DNA from: Paludibacteraceae bacterium
Lineage (GTDB): Bacteria > Bacteroidota > Bacteroidia > Bacteroidales > Paludibacteraceae
Length of the DNA stretch: 61,861 nucleotides
Direction of reading: 5' to 3'
Assembly (NCBI GenBank): GCA_017503075.1
Contig: JAFVTU010000014.1
Location: 1 to 61,861 of the forward strand
The first letter of the stretch is position 1, and each line of letters opens with the position of its first letter. Below the pieces are notes generated by a model. It saw only the letters and a list, made by a program, of their open reading frames with translations, ran no database searches and was not told the DNA's origin. The translations under genes were made by a program, and so were the position numbers. Shown one piece after another: positions 16,833 through 25,571 of the stretch.

Positions 16833-18605
16833 ATGGAACAAAGCGATTTTACACCTGAAGAAGAGCGTCTCATCGAAGATGAGTATCAAGCCCTATTAAG
16901 AGATTATCTCAATTCTATGCACAGTCAGCGCGTAGAGCTCATTGAGCGTGCCTACCGCCTTGCCAAGCAGGCCCACCATGGTGTGCGTCGTCTCTCTGGC
17001 GAGCCATACATGATGCACCCTCTATCCGTTGCGCGCATTGTTGTCAAGGAGATTGGACTGGGTAGTACTAGTATCTGCGCTGCGTTGCTCCACGATGTAG
17101 TGGAGGACACCGATTATACTATTGAGGATATCGAGCGTATGTTTGGTCCCAAGATCGCGAGTATCGTTGAGGGGCTCACCAAGCTCTCCGGAGGCGTCTT
17201 TGCCGACAAAGCTATGAAGCAGGCTGAGAATGTCCGCAAACTCGTTCTCACCATGTCCGAGGATATTCGTGTCATGCTGGTTAAGCTAGCTGACAGACTC
17301 CACAATATGCGCACGCTGGCCGCTCAACGTCCTGAGAAGCAGCGCAAGATTGCGGCCGAGACGCAGTACATCTACGCCCCTATGGCGCACCGATTGGGAT
17401 TATTTCCAATCAAAACTGAGCTAGAGAACCTCAGTTTCAAATACGAGTTTCCTGATAGATATGCTGAGATAGAAGCCAAGCTGCTTGCCAACAAAGATGC
17501 CCAATTGAGCAACTTTGAGGAGTTTGCAGCGCCGATTCGCAAGAAACTCACTATGATGGGCTATAAGTTCCAACTATATGCACGCACTAAGTCCGTATAT
17601 TCAATCTACAAGAAAATGACCAAAAAGGGCATTCCATTTGAGCAGATATACGACCTACTGGCTGCCCGAATTGTCTTTGAACCTACAGCTGAGTTCTCCG
17701 AGAAAGACCAATGCTGGATGATATACTCTGCCATCACCGAGATATATCGCCCGCACCCTGAGCGTATTCGCGACTGGATCTCCATGCCTAAAGCCAATGG
17801 CTATGAGGCATTGCATGTAACCGTCATGGGGCAACATGGCCAGTGGATAGAGGTGCAGATTCGTACCGAGCGTATGCACGAGTTAGCCGAACATGGACTA
17901 GCAGCCCACTGGAAATACAAGACGGGCGAAAACAGTGGAGGCGAACTCGACAAATGGTTGCAGGAGATCAAGGATGTTTTAGCCAACCCTGACGATGACG
18001 CTATCGCCTTTCTTGATACATTCAAACTCAACCTATTTGCACACGAAGTATTTGTGTTTACCCCAAAAGGTGATATTCGCACATTGGCACAGGGTGCTAC
18101 AGTACTTGATTTGGCGTACCAACTCCATACCGAATTAGGCGAACATTGCATTGGTGCCAACGTCAATCGTCATGCCCGACCACTCAGTTATATCCTTCAG
18201 AGTGGCGATCAAGTGGAGATACTTACCTCCCAAAAGCAGAAGCCCGAACCTGAATGGTTTGAGATTGCAGTTACGGCCAAAGCCAAGGATAGTATCAAAA
18301 AGTACTTTAAGAAGTCTAGAGGTATCATGGATACCATTTTTCATCGTACACCTGAGGACAAAGCGCGAATTGCTAAACTGCAGATCAAGGGAGAAGATTC
18401 TTTCGGCGTGCTTATGCATATACTAGACATTATCTGCAATGATTACAAGATCAACATACGCGATTTGCATGTCACCTCCGATGGTCCGTTCTTCCATTGC
18501 AATCTCGAACTAGTGGTCTTCAAGCAAAAAGTTGTTAGCCAAGTATGTATGAAGCTTCGAGAGATACCAAGTATTACCGCCGTCAATGTCATCGAAATCA
18601 CCTAA
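16833..18605 (+). CDS. rel: Bifunctional (p)ppGpp synthetase/hydrolase lacking the central helical region
   Basis: Makes and degrades the stringent-response alarmones. In order: HD hydrolase domain (about 30-180; MMHPLSVARIV, LLHDVVEDT, LADRLHNMRTL), synthetase domain (about 235-350; KSVYSIYKKM, ISMPKANGYEALHVTV, EVQIRT), TGS domain (about 405-465) and, almost at once, an ACT domain (about 510-590; IKGEDSFGVLMHILDII). Long Rel proteins of Bacteroidales have about 730-760 residues, with an alpha-helical and a zinc-finger/RRM-like domain between TGS and ACT. Here those roughly 130-150 residues are missing and only a short linker (AKDSIKKYFKKSRGIMDTIF) remains. Both catalytic sites look intact. 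The missing parts normally contact the ribosome and regulate the enzyme. Confidence 0.95.
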   Translation: MEQSDFTPEEERLIEDEYQALLRDYLNSMHSQRVELIERAYRLAKQAHHGVRRLSGEPYMMHPLSVARIVVKEIGLGSTSICAALLHDVVEDTDYTIEDIERMFGPKIASIVEGLTKLSGGVFADKAMKQAENVRKLVLTMSEDIRVMLVKLADRLHNMRTLAAQRPEKQRKIAAETQYIYAPMAHRLGLFPIKTELENLSFKYEFPDRYAEIEAKLLANKDAQLSNFEEFAAPIRKKLTMMGYKFQLYARTKSVYSIYKKMTKKGIPFEQIYDLLAARIVFEPTAEFSEKDQCWMIYSAITEIYRPHPERIRDWISMPKANGYEALHVTVMGQHGQWIEVQIRTERMHELAEHGLAAHWKYKTGENSGGELDKWLQEIKDVLANPDDDAIAFLDTFKLNLFAHEVFVFTPKGDIRTLAQGATVLDLAYQLHTELGEHCIGANVNRHARPLSYILQSGDQVEILTSQKQKPEPEWFEIAVTAKAKDSIKKYFKKSRGIMDTIFHRTPEDKARIAKLQIKGEDSFGVLMHILDIICNDYKINIRDLHVTSDGPFFHCNLELVVFKQKVVSQVCMKLREIPSITAVNVIEIT

Positions 18606-18610
18606 CAATC

Positions 18611-18672
18611 CTATACAACCCTATACAATTCTACACAACCCTATACAATTCTATATACAATTCTAAACAACA
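18611..18672 (+). repeat. Decamer array between rel and the DUF1573 gene
   Basis: Units CTATACAACC, CTATACAATT, CTACACAACC, CTATACAATT, CTATATACAATT, CTAAACAACA fill the 74-bp spacer up to the ATG at 18680. Same CTAYACAAYY decamer as upstream of pyrE. Confidence 0.9.
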
Positions 18673-18679
18673 CAACAAT

Positions 18680-19759
18680 ATGAAACGAATTATTCTTTTC
18701 GCTGCCATCCTTTTCAGCCTGACAGCTATGGCACAGATGCCAGTCATCACTTTTGACAAGACCACCCACGACTTCGGCAAGATTAACGAAGCTGATGGTC
18801 GTGTGACTACCGTCTTTGAATTCAAAAACGAAGGTATGGTACCACTCGTTCTTACCAATGTCCGTGCTTCGTGCGGTTGCACCACACCCAAGTGGACTCG
18901 CGAACCTATCGAACCTGGCCAAACGGGCACTATCACCGTTACCTACAATCCATCTGGACGCCCAGGACGCTTCCAGAAGACAGTCACTGTCACTAGCAAC
19001 ACCGAAGAAGCTACCACACGCCTCTATATCAAGGGAGAAGTGATACCCAAACCTGCAGCACCTGCTGTCACCTACCCTGTCAAGATGGGCCCACTCAGCC
19101 TAAATAAGAACTCACTCAACTTCGGTGTACTTATCAAACGTGAAGGAGGCAAGATGTTCTCTATCGAATATGCTAACCTCACCGACCAAGCCATCAAGGT
19201 TCAACTCATGACCAGCAACGAGCATAGCTATCTCAAACCTCTAGCTACACTCCAAAATGTGCAACCAGGCGAGACTGGCAAATTCCAATTTGCTCTGCAG
19301 ACATTGGAATGTCCACTTTGGGGACCTATCGAGGCGAAGGTTTATGTGGTCATCAATGATCAACCTATTTACACCGATGAGTATGCTATCACCATCAAAG
19401 CTGAGCTCAAAGAGGATTTCAGTAAAATGACCGTTGAGGAGCTTCAACAAGCGCCTATTGTTGAGGTGAAGATACCTAATCTAGACACTCTCAAAGCGAA
19501 CAAAAAGTACAATGCTCGTCTCACAATTTCCAATGCAGGTATCAATCCATTGGCTATCCGTCGTATCATCACAAGCGATGAGACCATCACTATCACCGCT
19601 CCTAAAGCCGCTATCAAGGGTGGTCGCAAGACAGATATCAATATGCTGATCAACACAGCGGGCTTAGAGTCTGGCAACTACTCTCGTATGGTCACCATTA
19701 TCACCAACGATCCTAAGAAGTCTATCCTAAAACTCTCACTCAACTGGGTTGTAGAATAA
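18680..19759 (+). CDS. Secreted DUF1573 domain protein
   Basis: A 359-residue protein starting MKRIILFAAILFSLTAMAQ. The reading frame opens 135 bp earlier, inside rel, but that extension runs through the decamer spacer, so the start at 18680 with a clean signal peptide (cleavage after AMA) is chosen. Two Ig-like DUF1573 modules are visible: residues about 20-115 (THDFGKINEADGR, NEGMVPLVLTNVRASCGCTTP, GQTGTITVTYNPSGRPG) and a second from about 265 with N-A-G-I-N-P-L and R-K-T-D-I-N. The family is common in Bacteroidota envelopes and has no proven function. Confidence 0.9.
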   Translation: MKRIILFAAILFSLTAMAQMPVITFDKTTHDFGKINEADGRVTTVFEFKNEGMVPLVLTNVRASCGCTTPKWTREPIEPGQTGTITVTYNPSGRPGRFQKTVTVTSNTEEATTRLYIKGEVIPKPAAPAVTYPVKMGPLSLNKNSLNFGVLIKREGGKMFSIEYANLTDQAIKVQLMTSNEHSYLKPLATLQNVQPGETGKFQFALQTLECPLWGPIEAKVYVVINDQPIYTDEYAITIKAELKEDFSKMTVEELQQAPIVEVKIPNLDTLKANKKYNARLTISNAGINPLAIRRIITSDETITITAPKAAIKGGRKTDINMLINTAGLESGNYSRMVTIITNDPKKSILKLSLNWVVE

Positions 19760-19789
19760 TCCGTACACTACACACCCCTACACCACACA

Positions 19790-20884
19790 ATGAAACATCC
19801 TGAAAATAGCAGCGAATACAAGGGACTGACCGTCAACGCAGGCGTTGAAAACCTGCCATCGGTCAATCCCTATGCCACTTTCCGCCGTCGCAAGCAGGTT
19901 CTCTCGGCCGATGAGTATGTTGAGGGAATCCTTCGCGGCGATATGCGACTTCTCAGCCAGGCGGTCACGCTCATCGAGAGCAACCTGCCTAGCGATCAGG
20001 TCATAGCCCAACAGGTTATTGAGAAGTGCCTACCCCATGCAGGCAATGCCATTCGATTGGGAATTACTGGTGTGCCTGGTGCAGGCAAGTCCACCTTTAT
20101 CGAGGCTATCGGCACTCAGTTATGCCGTATGGGCAAGCACCTTGCTGTGCTAGCTATTGATCCTTCATCTGAGCGAAGCAAAGGTAGTATCCTTGGCGAC
20201 AAGACACGTATGAACCAACTCTCTGTGGAGAACAATGCTTTCATCCGCCCTAGCCCATCGGCGGGCAGTCTGGGTGGTGTAGCGCGCAAGACGCGCGAGA
20301 CGATTGTGCTCTGCGAAGCGGCAGGTTTTGATACCATCATCGTGGAGACTGTCGGTGTGGGTCAGTCTGAGACGGCAGCACATAGCATGGTGGACTTCTT
20401 CCTACTCTTGCAGGTCACGGGCACAGGCGACGAACTCCAGGGCATCAAACGCGGTATCATGGAGATGGCGGATGGTATAGCCATCAACAAATGTGATGGT
20501 GCCAACGTAGAGCGTGCTGAGGCAGCTCGCGTGAGCTTCAAGAATGCGCTGGCGCTCTTTCCTCCTACCGAGTCGGGATGGAAACCCTATGCAGTAACTT
20601 GTTCGGCGATTGAGGGAAATGGTATCTTGGATGTCTGGGATATGGTAGAGCAATATATAAGGTTCGCGCGCGAGAGCGGTTATCTGGAGCACCTACGCAC
20701 CCAGCAGGCCAAGTATTGGATGTATGAGACTATCAATCAGAATTTGCTAGACGGGTTCTACAAGTCGGAGCAGATGGAGGGCATCATTGCTCGCACCGAA
20801 CAGCGAGTACTGAACAACGAGCTCAGTAGTTTTACCGCTGCATATGAACTCCTCCGCCACTTCCGCGAACTGAGTAAAGAGTAA
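19790..20884 (+). CDS. meaB: Methylmalonyl-CoA mutase-associated GTPase MeaB
   Basis: G3E-type GTPase that protects and loads the B12-dependent methylmalonyl-CoA mutase. The 364-residue protein has Walker A GVPGAGKST (about residues 93-101), AIDPSSERSKGSILGDKTRM (switch and metal region), the ETVGVGQSE motif and the NKCDGAN base-recognition motif. The mutase genes are not adjacent in this window. Methylmalonyl-CoA mutase in gut Bacteroidales works in the succinate-propionate pathway. 30-bp spacer from the DUF1573 gene. Confidence 0.94.
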   Translation: MKHPENSSEYKGLTVNAGVENLPSVNPYATFRRRKQVLSADEYVEGILRGDMRLLSQAVTLIESNLPSDQVIAQQVIEKCLPHAGNAIRLGITGVPGAGKSTFIEAIGTQLCRMGKHLAVLAIDPSSERSKGSILGDKTRMNQLSVENNAFIRPSPSAGSLGGVARKTRETIVLCEAAGFDTIIVETVGVGQSETAAHSMVDFFLLLQVTGTGDELQGIKRGIMEMADGIAINKCDGANVERAEAARVSFKNALALFPPTESGWKPYAVTCSAIEGNGILDVWDMVEQYIRFARESGYLEHLRTQQAKYWMYETINQNLLDGFYKSEQMEGIIARTEQRVLNNELSSFTAAYELLRHFRELSKE

Positions 20885-20885
20885 A

Positions 20886-20900
20886 TCTAGAATATCTAGA
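20886..20900 (+). repeat. Micro-hairpin TCTAGA-ATA-TCTAGA
   Basis: Perfect 6-bp stem with an ATA loop in the 41-bp gap between meaB and dnaB, followed by an A-rich start region. One of about 25 such elements in the window. Confidence 0.6.
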
Positions 20901-20925
20901 AAAAAAACAAAAAAATAACTCCCCC

Positions 20926-22485
20926 ATGCCAACACCAACTAACAAACGCAAAACCACCCAACCCACTATCATCAAGGTGGGTGCCAACGAAATAGGCAAA
21001 CTCCCCCCACAGGCCCTCGAACTTGAGGAGTCGGTGATTGCCGCTATGATGATTGAGAAAGATGCCTTCAATAGTGTCTCTGACCTGTTGCATCCCGAAT
21101 CTTTCTATGCGGATAAACATCGCTTTATCTTCGAGGCAATCCGCTCATTATCAGCTAAAGAAGCCCCTATTGACATACTCTCTGTGGCTGAGGAGCTCAA
21201 GCTCATGGGTAAGTTGGATCAGGTAGGTGGTATCATCTACCTCAGCGACCTCACACGCCGTATCGCATCGGCGGCACACCTACACTACCATGCTCAGATT
21301 GTTGCGCAGAAAGCCACTGCTCGCGACCTTATCACTATGGCATGCCAAATCGAGGAAAAGGGCTACGATGAGACGCAGGATGTGGACGAACTCGTGGAGG
21401 AAGCTACTGCTAAGATATTTGAGATTTCTCAGCGTGCTCAGAAGCGCGATGTCACCCATATCTATCCAGTCATCACTGAGGCCTTTGAGCGCATGCACAA
21501 GGCTGCTGAGAACGATGGTAATATCTCTGGTATCCCTAGTGGTTTTACCGCGTTAGACAAGATCACTTCAGGTTGGCAGAAGTCCGACTTGGTGATTATT
21601 GCAGCGCGTCCTGCTATGGGTAAGACGGCTTTTGTGTTGTCGATGGCTAAGAATATCGCGGTGGATTTCAATATCCCAGTGGCTATATTCTCCTTGGAGA
21701 TGAGCAATGTGCAGCTCGTCAATCGTTTGATCATGAATGTCTGCGAGATTGAGGGTAGCAAGATTCGCAATGGCCGCCTCACACCTACAGAGTGGGATCG
21801 ATTGGAGAACCAAATCAATGTGCTTCAGAACGCGCCTATTTTTGTGGACGACACCCCTGGTCTAAGCGTTTTCGAGTTGCAGAGCAAGGCGCGTAAGTTG
21901 GTCAAGGACAAGAAGATACAGCTTATCATCATCGACTACCTGCAGCTCATGAATGCCAATGGCAGTAGCTTCGGTAGCCGCGAGCAGGAGGTGAGTATCA
22001 TCTCGCGCAGTCTGAAGGGACTGGCCAAGGAATTGGATATACCTATCATTGCATTGAGCCAACTTAGCCGTGCGGTGGAGAAGCGCGATTCTAGCAATAG
22101 CAATGTGGATGGCAAGAAGCCATTGCTCTCCGACCTTCGTGAGTCTGGAGCTATTGAGCAGGATGCGGATATGGTATGTTTTATCCACCGTCCTGAGTAC
22201 TACAAGCTCTATGATGATGGCAATGGCAAGGATCTTCGTGGTTTGGGTCAAATTATTGTGGCTAAGCACCGTAATGGTGCCACGGATGAGATATGGTTGC
22301 GCTTTATAGGCAAATACACTCGTTTCCAAAACGAAGATGCGGCATATGATGATAATTTGTATGAGAATATGCAAACTAACACCCAAACGCGTACCAGTCG
22401 CATGAACTCTATGCCGATTGACGACGCCCATGGCGCTTCGCTCAACGACTCCTCCCGTATCGACGAACCTCCAACCCCATTCTAA
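20926..22485 (+). CDS. dnaB: Replicative DNA helicase
   Basis: Hexameric 5'-3' helicase of the replication fork. The 519-residue protein has the N-terminal primase-interacting domain (about 25-125, PPQALELEESVIAAMM), linker, and RecA-like C-terminal domain with Walker A ARPAMGKTA (about 228-236), Walker B LIIIDYLQLM, ALSQLSRAVEKR and the arginine finger region SDLRESGAIEQDAD. Full length; no intein in the usual P-loop or H4 sites. The C-terminal tail (about 475-519) is low in complexity and rich in Asn, Thr and Asp. Confidence 0.97.
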   Translation: MPTPTNKRKTTQPTIIKVGANEIGKLPPQALELEESVIAAMMIEKDAFNSVSDLLHPESFYADKHRFIFEAIRSLSAKEAPIDILSVAEELKLMGKLDQVGGIIYLSDLTRRIASAAHLHYHAQIVAQKATARDLITMACQIEEKGYDETQDVDELVEEATAKIFEISQRAQKRDVTHIYPVITEAFERMHKAAENDGNISGIPSGFTALDKITSGWQKSDLVIIAARPAMGKTAFVLSMAKNIAVDFNIPVAIFSLEMSNVQLVNRLIMNVCEIEGSKIRNGRLTPTEWDRLENQINVLQNAPIFVDDTPGLSVFELQSKARKLVKDKKIQLIIIDYLQLMNANGSSFGSREQEVSIISRSLKGLAKELDIPIIALSQLSRAVEKRDSSNSNVDGKKPLLSDLRESGAIEQDADMVCFIHRPEYYKLYDDGNGKDLRGLGQIIVAKHRNGATDEIWLRFIGKYTRFQNEDAAYDDNLYENMQTNTQTRTSRMNSMPIDDAHGASLNDSSRIDEPPTPF

Positions 22486-22563
22486 CCACCCTACACAACC
22501 GCTACTCAACTGCTACTCAGCGCATAGCGCTACTACACCACACTACTCAACACTACACCACTA
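22486..22563 (+). repeat. CTACAC/CTACTC tandem repeats and micro-hairpin between dnaB and the endonuclease gene
   Basis: The spacer is a run of CTACACAACCG, CTACTCAACTG, CTACTCAGCGC-like units of 10-11 bp. It holds the palindrome AGCGC-ATA-GCGCT (22519-22531) and ends three bases before the ATG at 22566. Confidence 0.75.
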
Positions 22564-22565
22564 AT

Positions 22566-23810
22566 ATGCGTAATATCTATCTTCTTCTCCTCTTGGCTCT
22601 TATGCCACTGCGCCTCTTGGCTGCTATCGACATGCAAGCCCATGTGGCTTGCGACGAAGGCAAGCAGGCATATACTGCTTACACAGCAGAACAAAACAAG
22701 TATTACACAGGCACTTACGCCTACTCCACTCTTATCACCTTATCGGGTGATGAGCTCTTCGGCCGCCTCAATCAGCTCATGGGCAACACCTGCAAGCTCG
22801 ATGCTTGGGGCTTGGATTATGGCGACCTTCGCTATGCCTACGTAGATGTAGATCGCGACCTCAATCGCTCGGGCTATATCATTGGTTATTATGATGGCAA
22901 GCAGCTCGATGGTGATTGGGGAAGCGGCTGGAACCGCGAACACACTTGGCCACAGTCCAAGGGCGCCAAGAAGGAGACCACCATGGGACACGATATGCAA
23001 TCTGTTCGCCCCACCAACACCTCCGTCAACTCCAGCCGTGGCAACACCGCCTATGGCGAGTCTGGCAGTTATTATGATCCAGATGATGAGATCTCCATCA
23101 ACAACTCTGCCTATAAGAAGATCAACCTCGGTACCTATCGTGGCGATGCGGCGCGTGTGATCTTGTACGACTATTTGGTTTATGGTCAGGCGGGTAGTTA
23201 CAAGAACGGCCTATACAATGGTAATGCACAGTTGCTCAGCAAGTTAGGCACTAGCGGAGTGTTCGAATCTATCCGTGTGTTGCTCAAGTGGCATATGCAA
23301 GATCCTCCTTCTCTCACCGAGATGGTGCGCAACGATGGTGCGCAGGATTATCAGGGCAATCGCAATCCTATGATTGACTTCCCTGAGTTGGCTATTGAGA
23401 TCTTCGCTGATTATAATAAGATTACGCGTTATAATGTAACTTATCATGTCAGCGCGGAGGTTTCACCTCGTTATATGCACACTTTGTCAGATGGTTTTAT
23501 CACTTATCTGACATCGTCGGATGGTTCACATCCTGCCAATGTGGAGGTCAAAGGTGCTAAGGCGGAGTACGATGCATCGCTTGGTCGATTGATTATCAGC
23601 AATGTTACGGGTAATGTTACTATTGGCAGCGATACAGCCACATCATTGGAGGATGTATCGGCTGATGCGAACATGCCATGTGAGGTGTATAATATCTCTG
23701 GCAAATTGCTCTCCACTACCGACGATTTGTCTAGCGTGCTGGAGTCATTAAGTACGGGTTTGTATATCATCCGTCAGGGCACTACCACCCGCAAGGTATC
23801 TGTTCGTTAA
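22566..23810 (+). CDS. Secreted endonuclease I family nuclease with T9SS sorting domain
   Basis: Extracellular DNA/RNA nuclease, 414 residues. Signal peptide about 1-20 (LLLLALMPLRLLAA). The endonuclease I core has the NREHTWPQSKG motif with the catalytic His (about residues 123-133), MGHDMQSVRPTNTSVNSSRGN and the downstream DPPSLTEMVRNDGAQDYQGNRNPMIDFP segment with metal ligands. Residues from about 340 form a type A T9SS C-terminal domain (CEVYNISGKLL ... LSTGLYIIRQGTTTRKVSVR), so the protein should be exported through the type IX secretion system and may supply nucleotides or break extracellular DNA. It is the last gene of the rel-dnaB group and is followed by a terminator. Confidence 0.93.
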   Translation: MRNIYLLLLLALMPLRLLAAIDMQAHVACDEGKQAYTAYTAEQNKYYTGTYAYSTLITLSGDELFGRLNQLMGNTCKLDAWGLDYGDLRYAYVDVDRDLNRSGYIIGYYDGKQLDGDWGSGWNREHTWPQSKGAKKETTMGHDMQSVRPTNTSVNSSRGNTAYGESGSYYDPDDEISINNSAYKKINLGTYRGDAARVILYDYLVYGQAGSYKNGLYNGNAQLLSKLGTSGVFESIRVLLKWHMQDPPSLTEMVRNDGAQDYQGNRNPMIDFPELAIEIFADYNKITRYNVTYHVSAEVSPRYMHTLSDGFITYLTSSDGSHPANVEVKGAKAEYDASLGRLIISNVTGNVTIGSDTATSLEDVSADANMPCEVYNISGKLLSTTDDLSSVLESLSTGLYIIRQGTTTRKVSVR

Positions 23811-23838
23811 TAGATTATTAATCATACCCTTAAAAAAA

Positions 23839-23870
23839 ACTACGCTGCGTCCACCAGCGTAGTTTTTTTT
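23839..23870. terminator. Bidirectional terminator after the endonuclease gene
   Basis: Stem ACTACGCTG (23839-23847) with CAGCGTAGT (23855-23863), 7-nt loop, A-run before and eight Ts after. Strong Rho-independent terminator for the rightward operon. Confidence 0.92.
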
Positions 23871-23995
23871 ACCCTCTATGCTACACTTTTTGTAATGCCC
23901 ATCTATCCCTCTCCTTTAACCTCTCAACTGCACCTGATCCGTCATATGTATTTGGATTGGAATGTACTTTTTTTTGAAAAAATTTTTTCATTTAC

Positions 23996-24026
23996 TTGCA
24001 TATATGCAATATTTGTTGTACCTTTG
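23996..24026 (+). promoter_or_regulatory. Strong rightward promoter with no gene behind it
   Basis: -33 TTGC (23996-23999), 19-bp spacer, -7 TACCTTTG (24019-24026). Over about 32 bp it is nearly identical to the asnS promoter and to the AAA ATPase promoter. The next rightward gene is 4.5 kb away, behind three leftward genes. Transcription should start near 24033. Confidence 0.75.
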
Positions 24027-24032
24027 TAGTCG

Positions 24033-24145
24033 AATTCAATGAACAACGGTTAAGACACTCTTTGAATGAACGCGGAAGGTATTGGGTATTAATCATTTGA
24101 AGAGGCGTAGAGTAATTCTAACGCTTCTTTTTGTTTACCATTCAG
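24033..24145 (+). ncRNA. Candidate small RNA
   Basis: Starts at the predicted transcription start of the 23996 promoter. The 5' part can pair ATTCAA (near 24035) with TTGAAT (near 24063). The 3' part has an imperfect hairpin (GAAG...GCGT...AGA with TCT...ACGC...TTC, about 24098-24127) followed by TTTTTG, a plausible terminator. No open frame of useful length. Could be a regulatory RNA, or the leader of a lost gene; not matched to a known family by eye. Confidence 0.4.
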
Positions 24146-24182
24146 GATCTGTCTTCTATATATTTTTGAGGTTAGAATATTT

Positions 24183-24309
24183 TTGCGCATAGCGCAAATT
24201 ATTTGGATATACACACCGACCATGAAAGACTAGGCTACTCGCTGAGTCGTTTGTGTGTATATATAAGGGTAATATATCCCTTATTGGGCGAATAGTTAGC
24301 CATTCACCC
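24183..24309 (+). ncRNA. Run of four hairpins in a gene-free stretch
   Basis: In order: TTTGCGC-ATA-GCGCAAA (24183-24199); a 9-bp stem TATACACAC (24209-24217) with GTGTGTATA (24254-24262) enclosing an inner hairpin (24229-24249, GACT...AGTC with further pairs); TAAGGG (24265-24270) with CCCTTA (24279-24284); and GGG-c-GAAT (24287-24294) with ATTC-a-CCC (24302-24309). The density and nesting suggest a structured RNA. The stretch after it to 24426 contains the TTTGACGTATTGATATGAT motif and nothing else recognised. Confidence 0.45.
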
Positions 24310-24426
24310 ACCAAACCGAGGAGATCTTTGACGTATTGATATGATGAAAAATCAATTTGGGTGTGTTTTGTTCACTAGCTGACCGCTACATCCGAAACCA
24401 CTCCGTTACCACTCGCTACTTTACCA

Positions 24427-25530
24427 TTAGTAAGCAACCTCATTTTGTATCAAACAAAGGCTCGGTTTATTGCTACATGTGGTGCGGTAGTTGGTGAGGG
24501 CACGTGCTGTGCGAGTGAAGTTAGCAGTAATAGTACAAGTTCCTGTTATAGTATTAGGAACATTACTCCAATTATTAAATGAATAACTATAATTTGCGTC
24601 CTTTGCTGCAGGTGTTGCTGTTACTGTTGTGCCATTAATAGTAATCGCATTTGAATTTTCTGTTACAGTTGTGCCGTAAGGTACATTAGCAATTGACGAT
24701 TGCGAAACTGTACCATATCCATTAGGGGATGCTGTGAAATTAACAGTATATTTATTTGGAGTCCATTGAGCAAAGAGCGGGATATTGTCATTGTTTATAC
24801 TGGAAAGGTTTACTAATTGTTGGTCGGTATATGCTACTGACCCATTTGCAGTTGTTGCCCAACCCGCAAATGTGTGACCAGTTTTGGTAAAAGAATTGGC
24901 AGTCAGTTTTTGCTCAACATCACAAGTGAATGTTTGATCGCTCATTGTGCCAGTTCCGCCATTGGGCTTAAATTGAACAGTGTATTTGCAAGAAGCGACA
25001 TCTTCGTAAGTAACAGTAATAGATTTGATATAAAATGAGTTATTAGTAGCAGTACTAGTCGCCTTAATAACAATGTCACCCTTTTCAGAACCAGTAAATG
25101 TTGCTTTTCTATTCGTTGTTTTAGCATTATTAGTATCGGAACTACCAAAACTTTTTCCACCCACTGTAGCAGAAACACTTGCTCCTGCGCTATTATTTCG
25201 ACTCCAAACAACTTCTATTTTTGTAATGGTGTAAGAAGAATAACTCGAACATGACAATGTTAATCCACCATTTACCACACTACCACTCCACTGCAAACCT
25301 CTCTTATCACTAGACGATTCGAAACCAGACGGTGTTGTGGACGCAATCCAAGTCACATCTGTGTTGTCATCAGATAAACTTGTAGAGTTTGAAGAGGTAA
25401 ATACACATGCACTCGGACTTGAGAGTGCTCCCCACACCTGCGTTACTCCGAGAGTTAGGAGGAGACTTAAGACAAGTGCCACGCGCTTTGCGAAATTCGT
25501 ATATATAGTATGTAAAGTTTTCATAATCAT
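24427..25530 (-). CDS. Short InlB-repeat secreted protein, apparently truncated
   Basis: A 367-residue protein. Long signal sequence (about 1-35, VALVLSLLLTLGVTQVWG). The next 140 residues form a beta-rich domain found at the N-terminus of large Bacteroidales surface proteins. Two InlB/Listeria-Bacteroides repeats follow (about 185-260, VQFKPNGGTGTMSDQTF ... HTFAGWATTANG ... LFAQW; and about 262-340, NKYTVNFTASPNGYGTVSQ). After ALTNYRTTCS, where related proteins go on with further repeats and a sorting domain, the frame runs into an unrelated tail and stops. No C-terminal sorting domain. It is probably a remnant, or a short secreted form, of a large protein like the one at 28524-37025. It lies 41 bp downstream of a second protein of the same type. 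Confidence 0.8.
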   Translation of the reverse strand: MIMKTLHTIYTNFAKRVALVLSLLLTLGVTQVWGALSSPSACVFTSSNSTSLSDDNTDVTWIASTTPSGFESSSDKRGLQWSGSVVNGGLTLSCSSYSSYTITKIEVVWSRNNSAGASVSATVGGKSFGSSDTNNAKTTNRKATFTGSEKGDIVIKATSTATNNSFYIKSITVTYEDVASCKYTVQFKPNGGTGTMSDQTFTCDVEQKLTANSFTKTGHTFAGWATTANGSVAYTDQQLVNLSSINNDNIPLFAQWTPNKYTVNFTASPNGYGTVSQSSIANVPYGTTVTENSNAITINGTTVTATPAAKDANYSYSFNNWSNVPNTITGTCTITANFTRTARALTNYRTTCSNKPSLCLIQNEVAY

Positions 25531-25571
25531 TTCATTTTTAATTGGTTAATACTATTTATTTCCTTTCGCTT

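Noticed and set aside
18545-18679. N-terminal extension of the DUF1573 protein into rel
   Set aside because: The extension is encoded by the decamer spacer and the end of rel; a perfect signal peptide begins at 18680.
24200-24310. Riboswitch of a known class upstream of the surface genes
   Set aside because: No consensus of a known riboswitch recognised, and the direction does not lead into a gene. Kept only as a structured RNA candidate.
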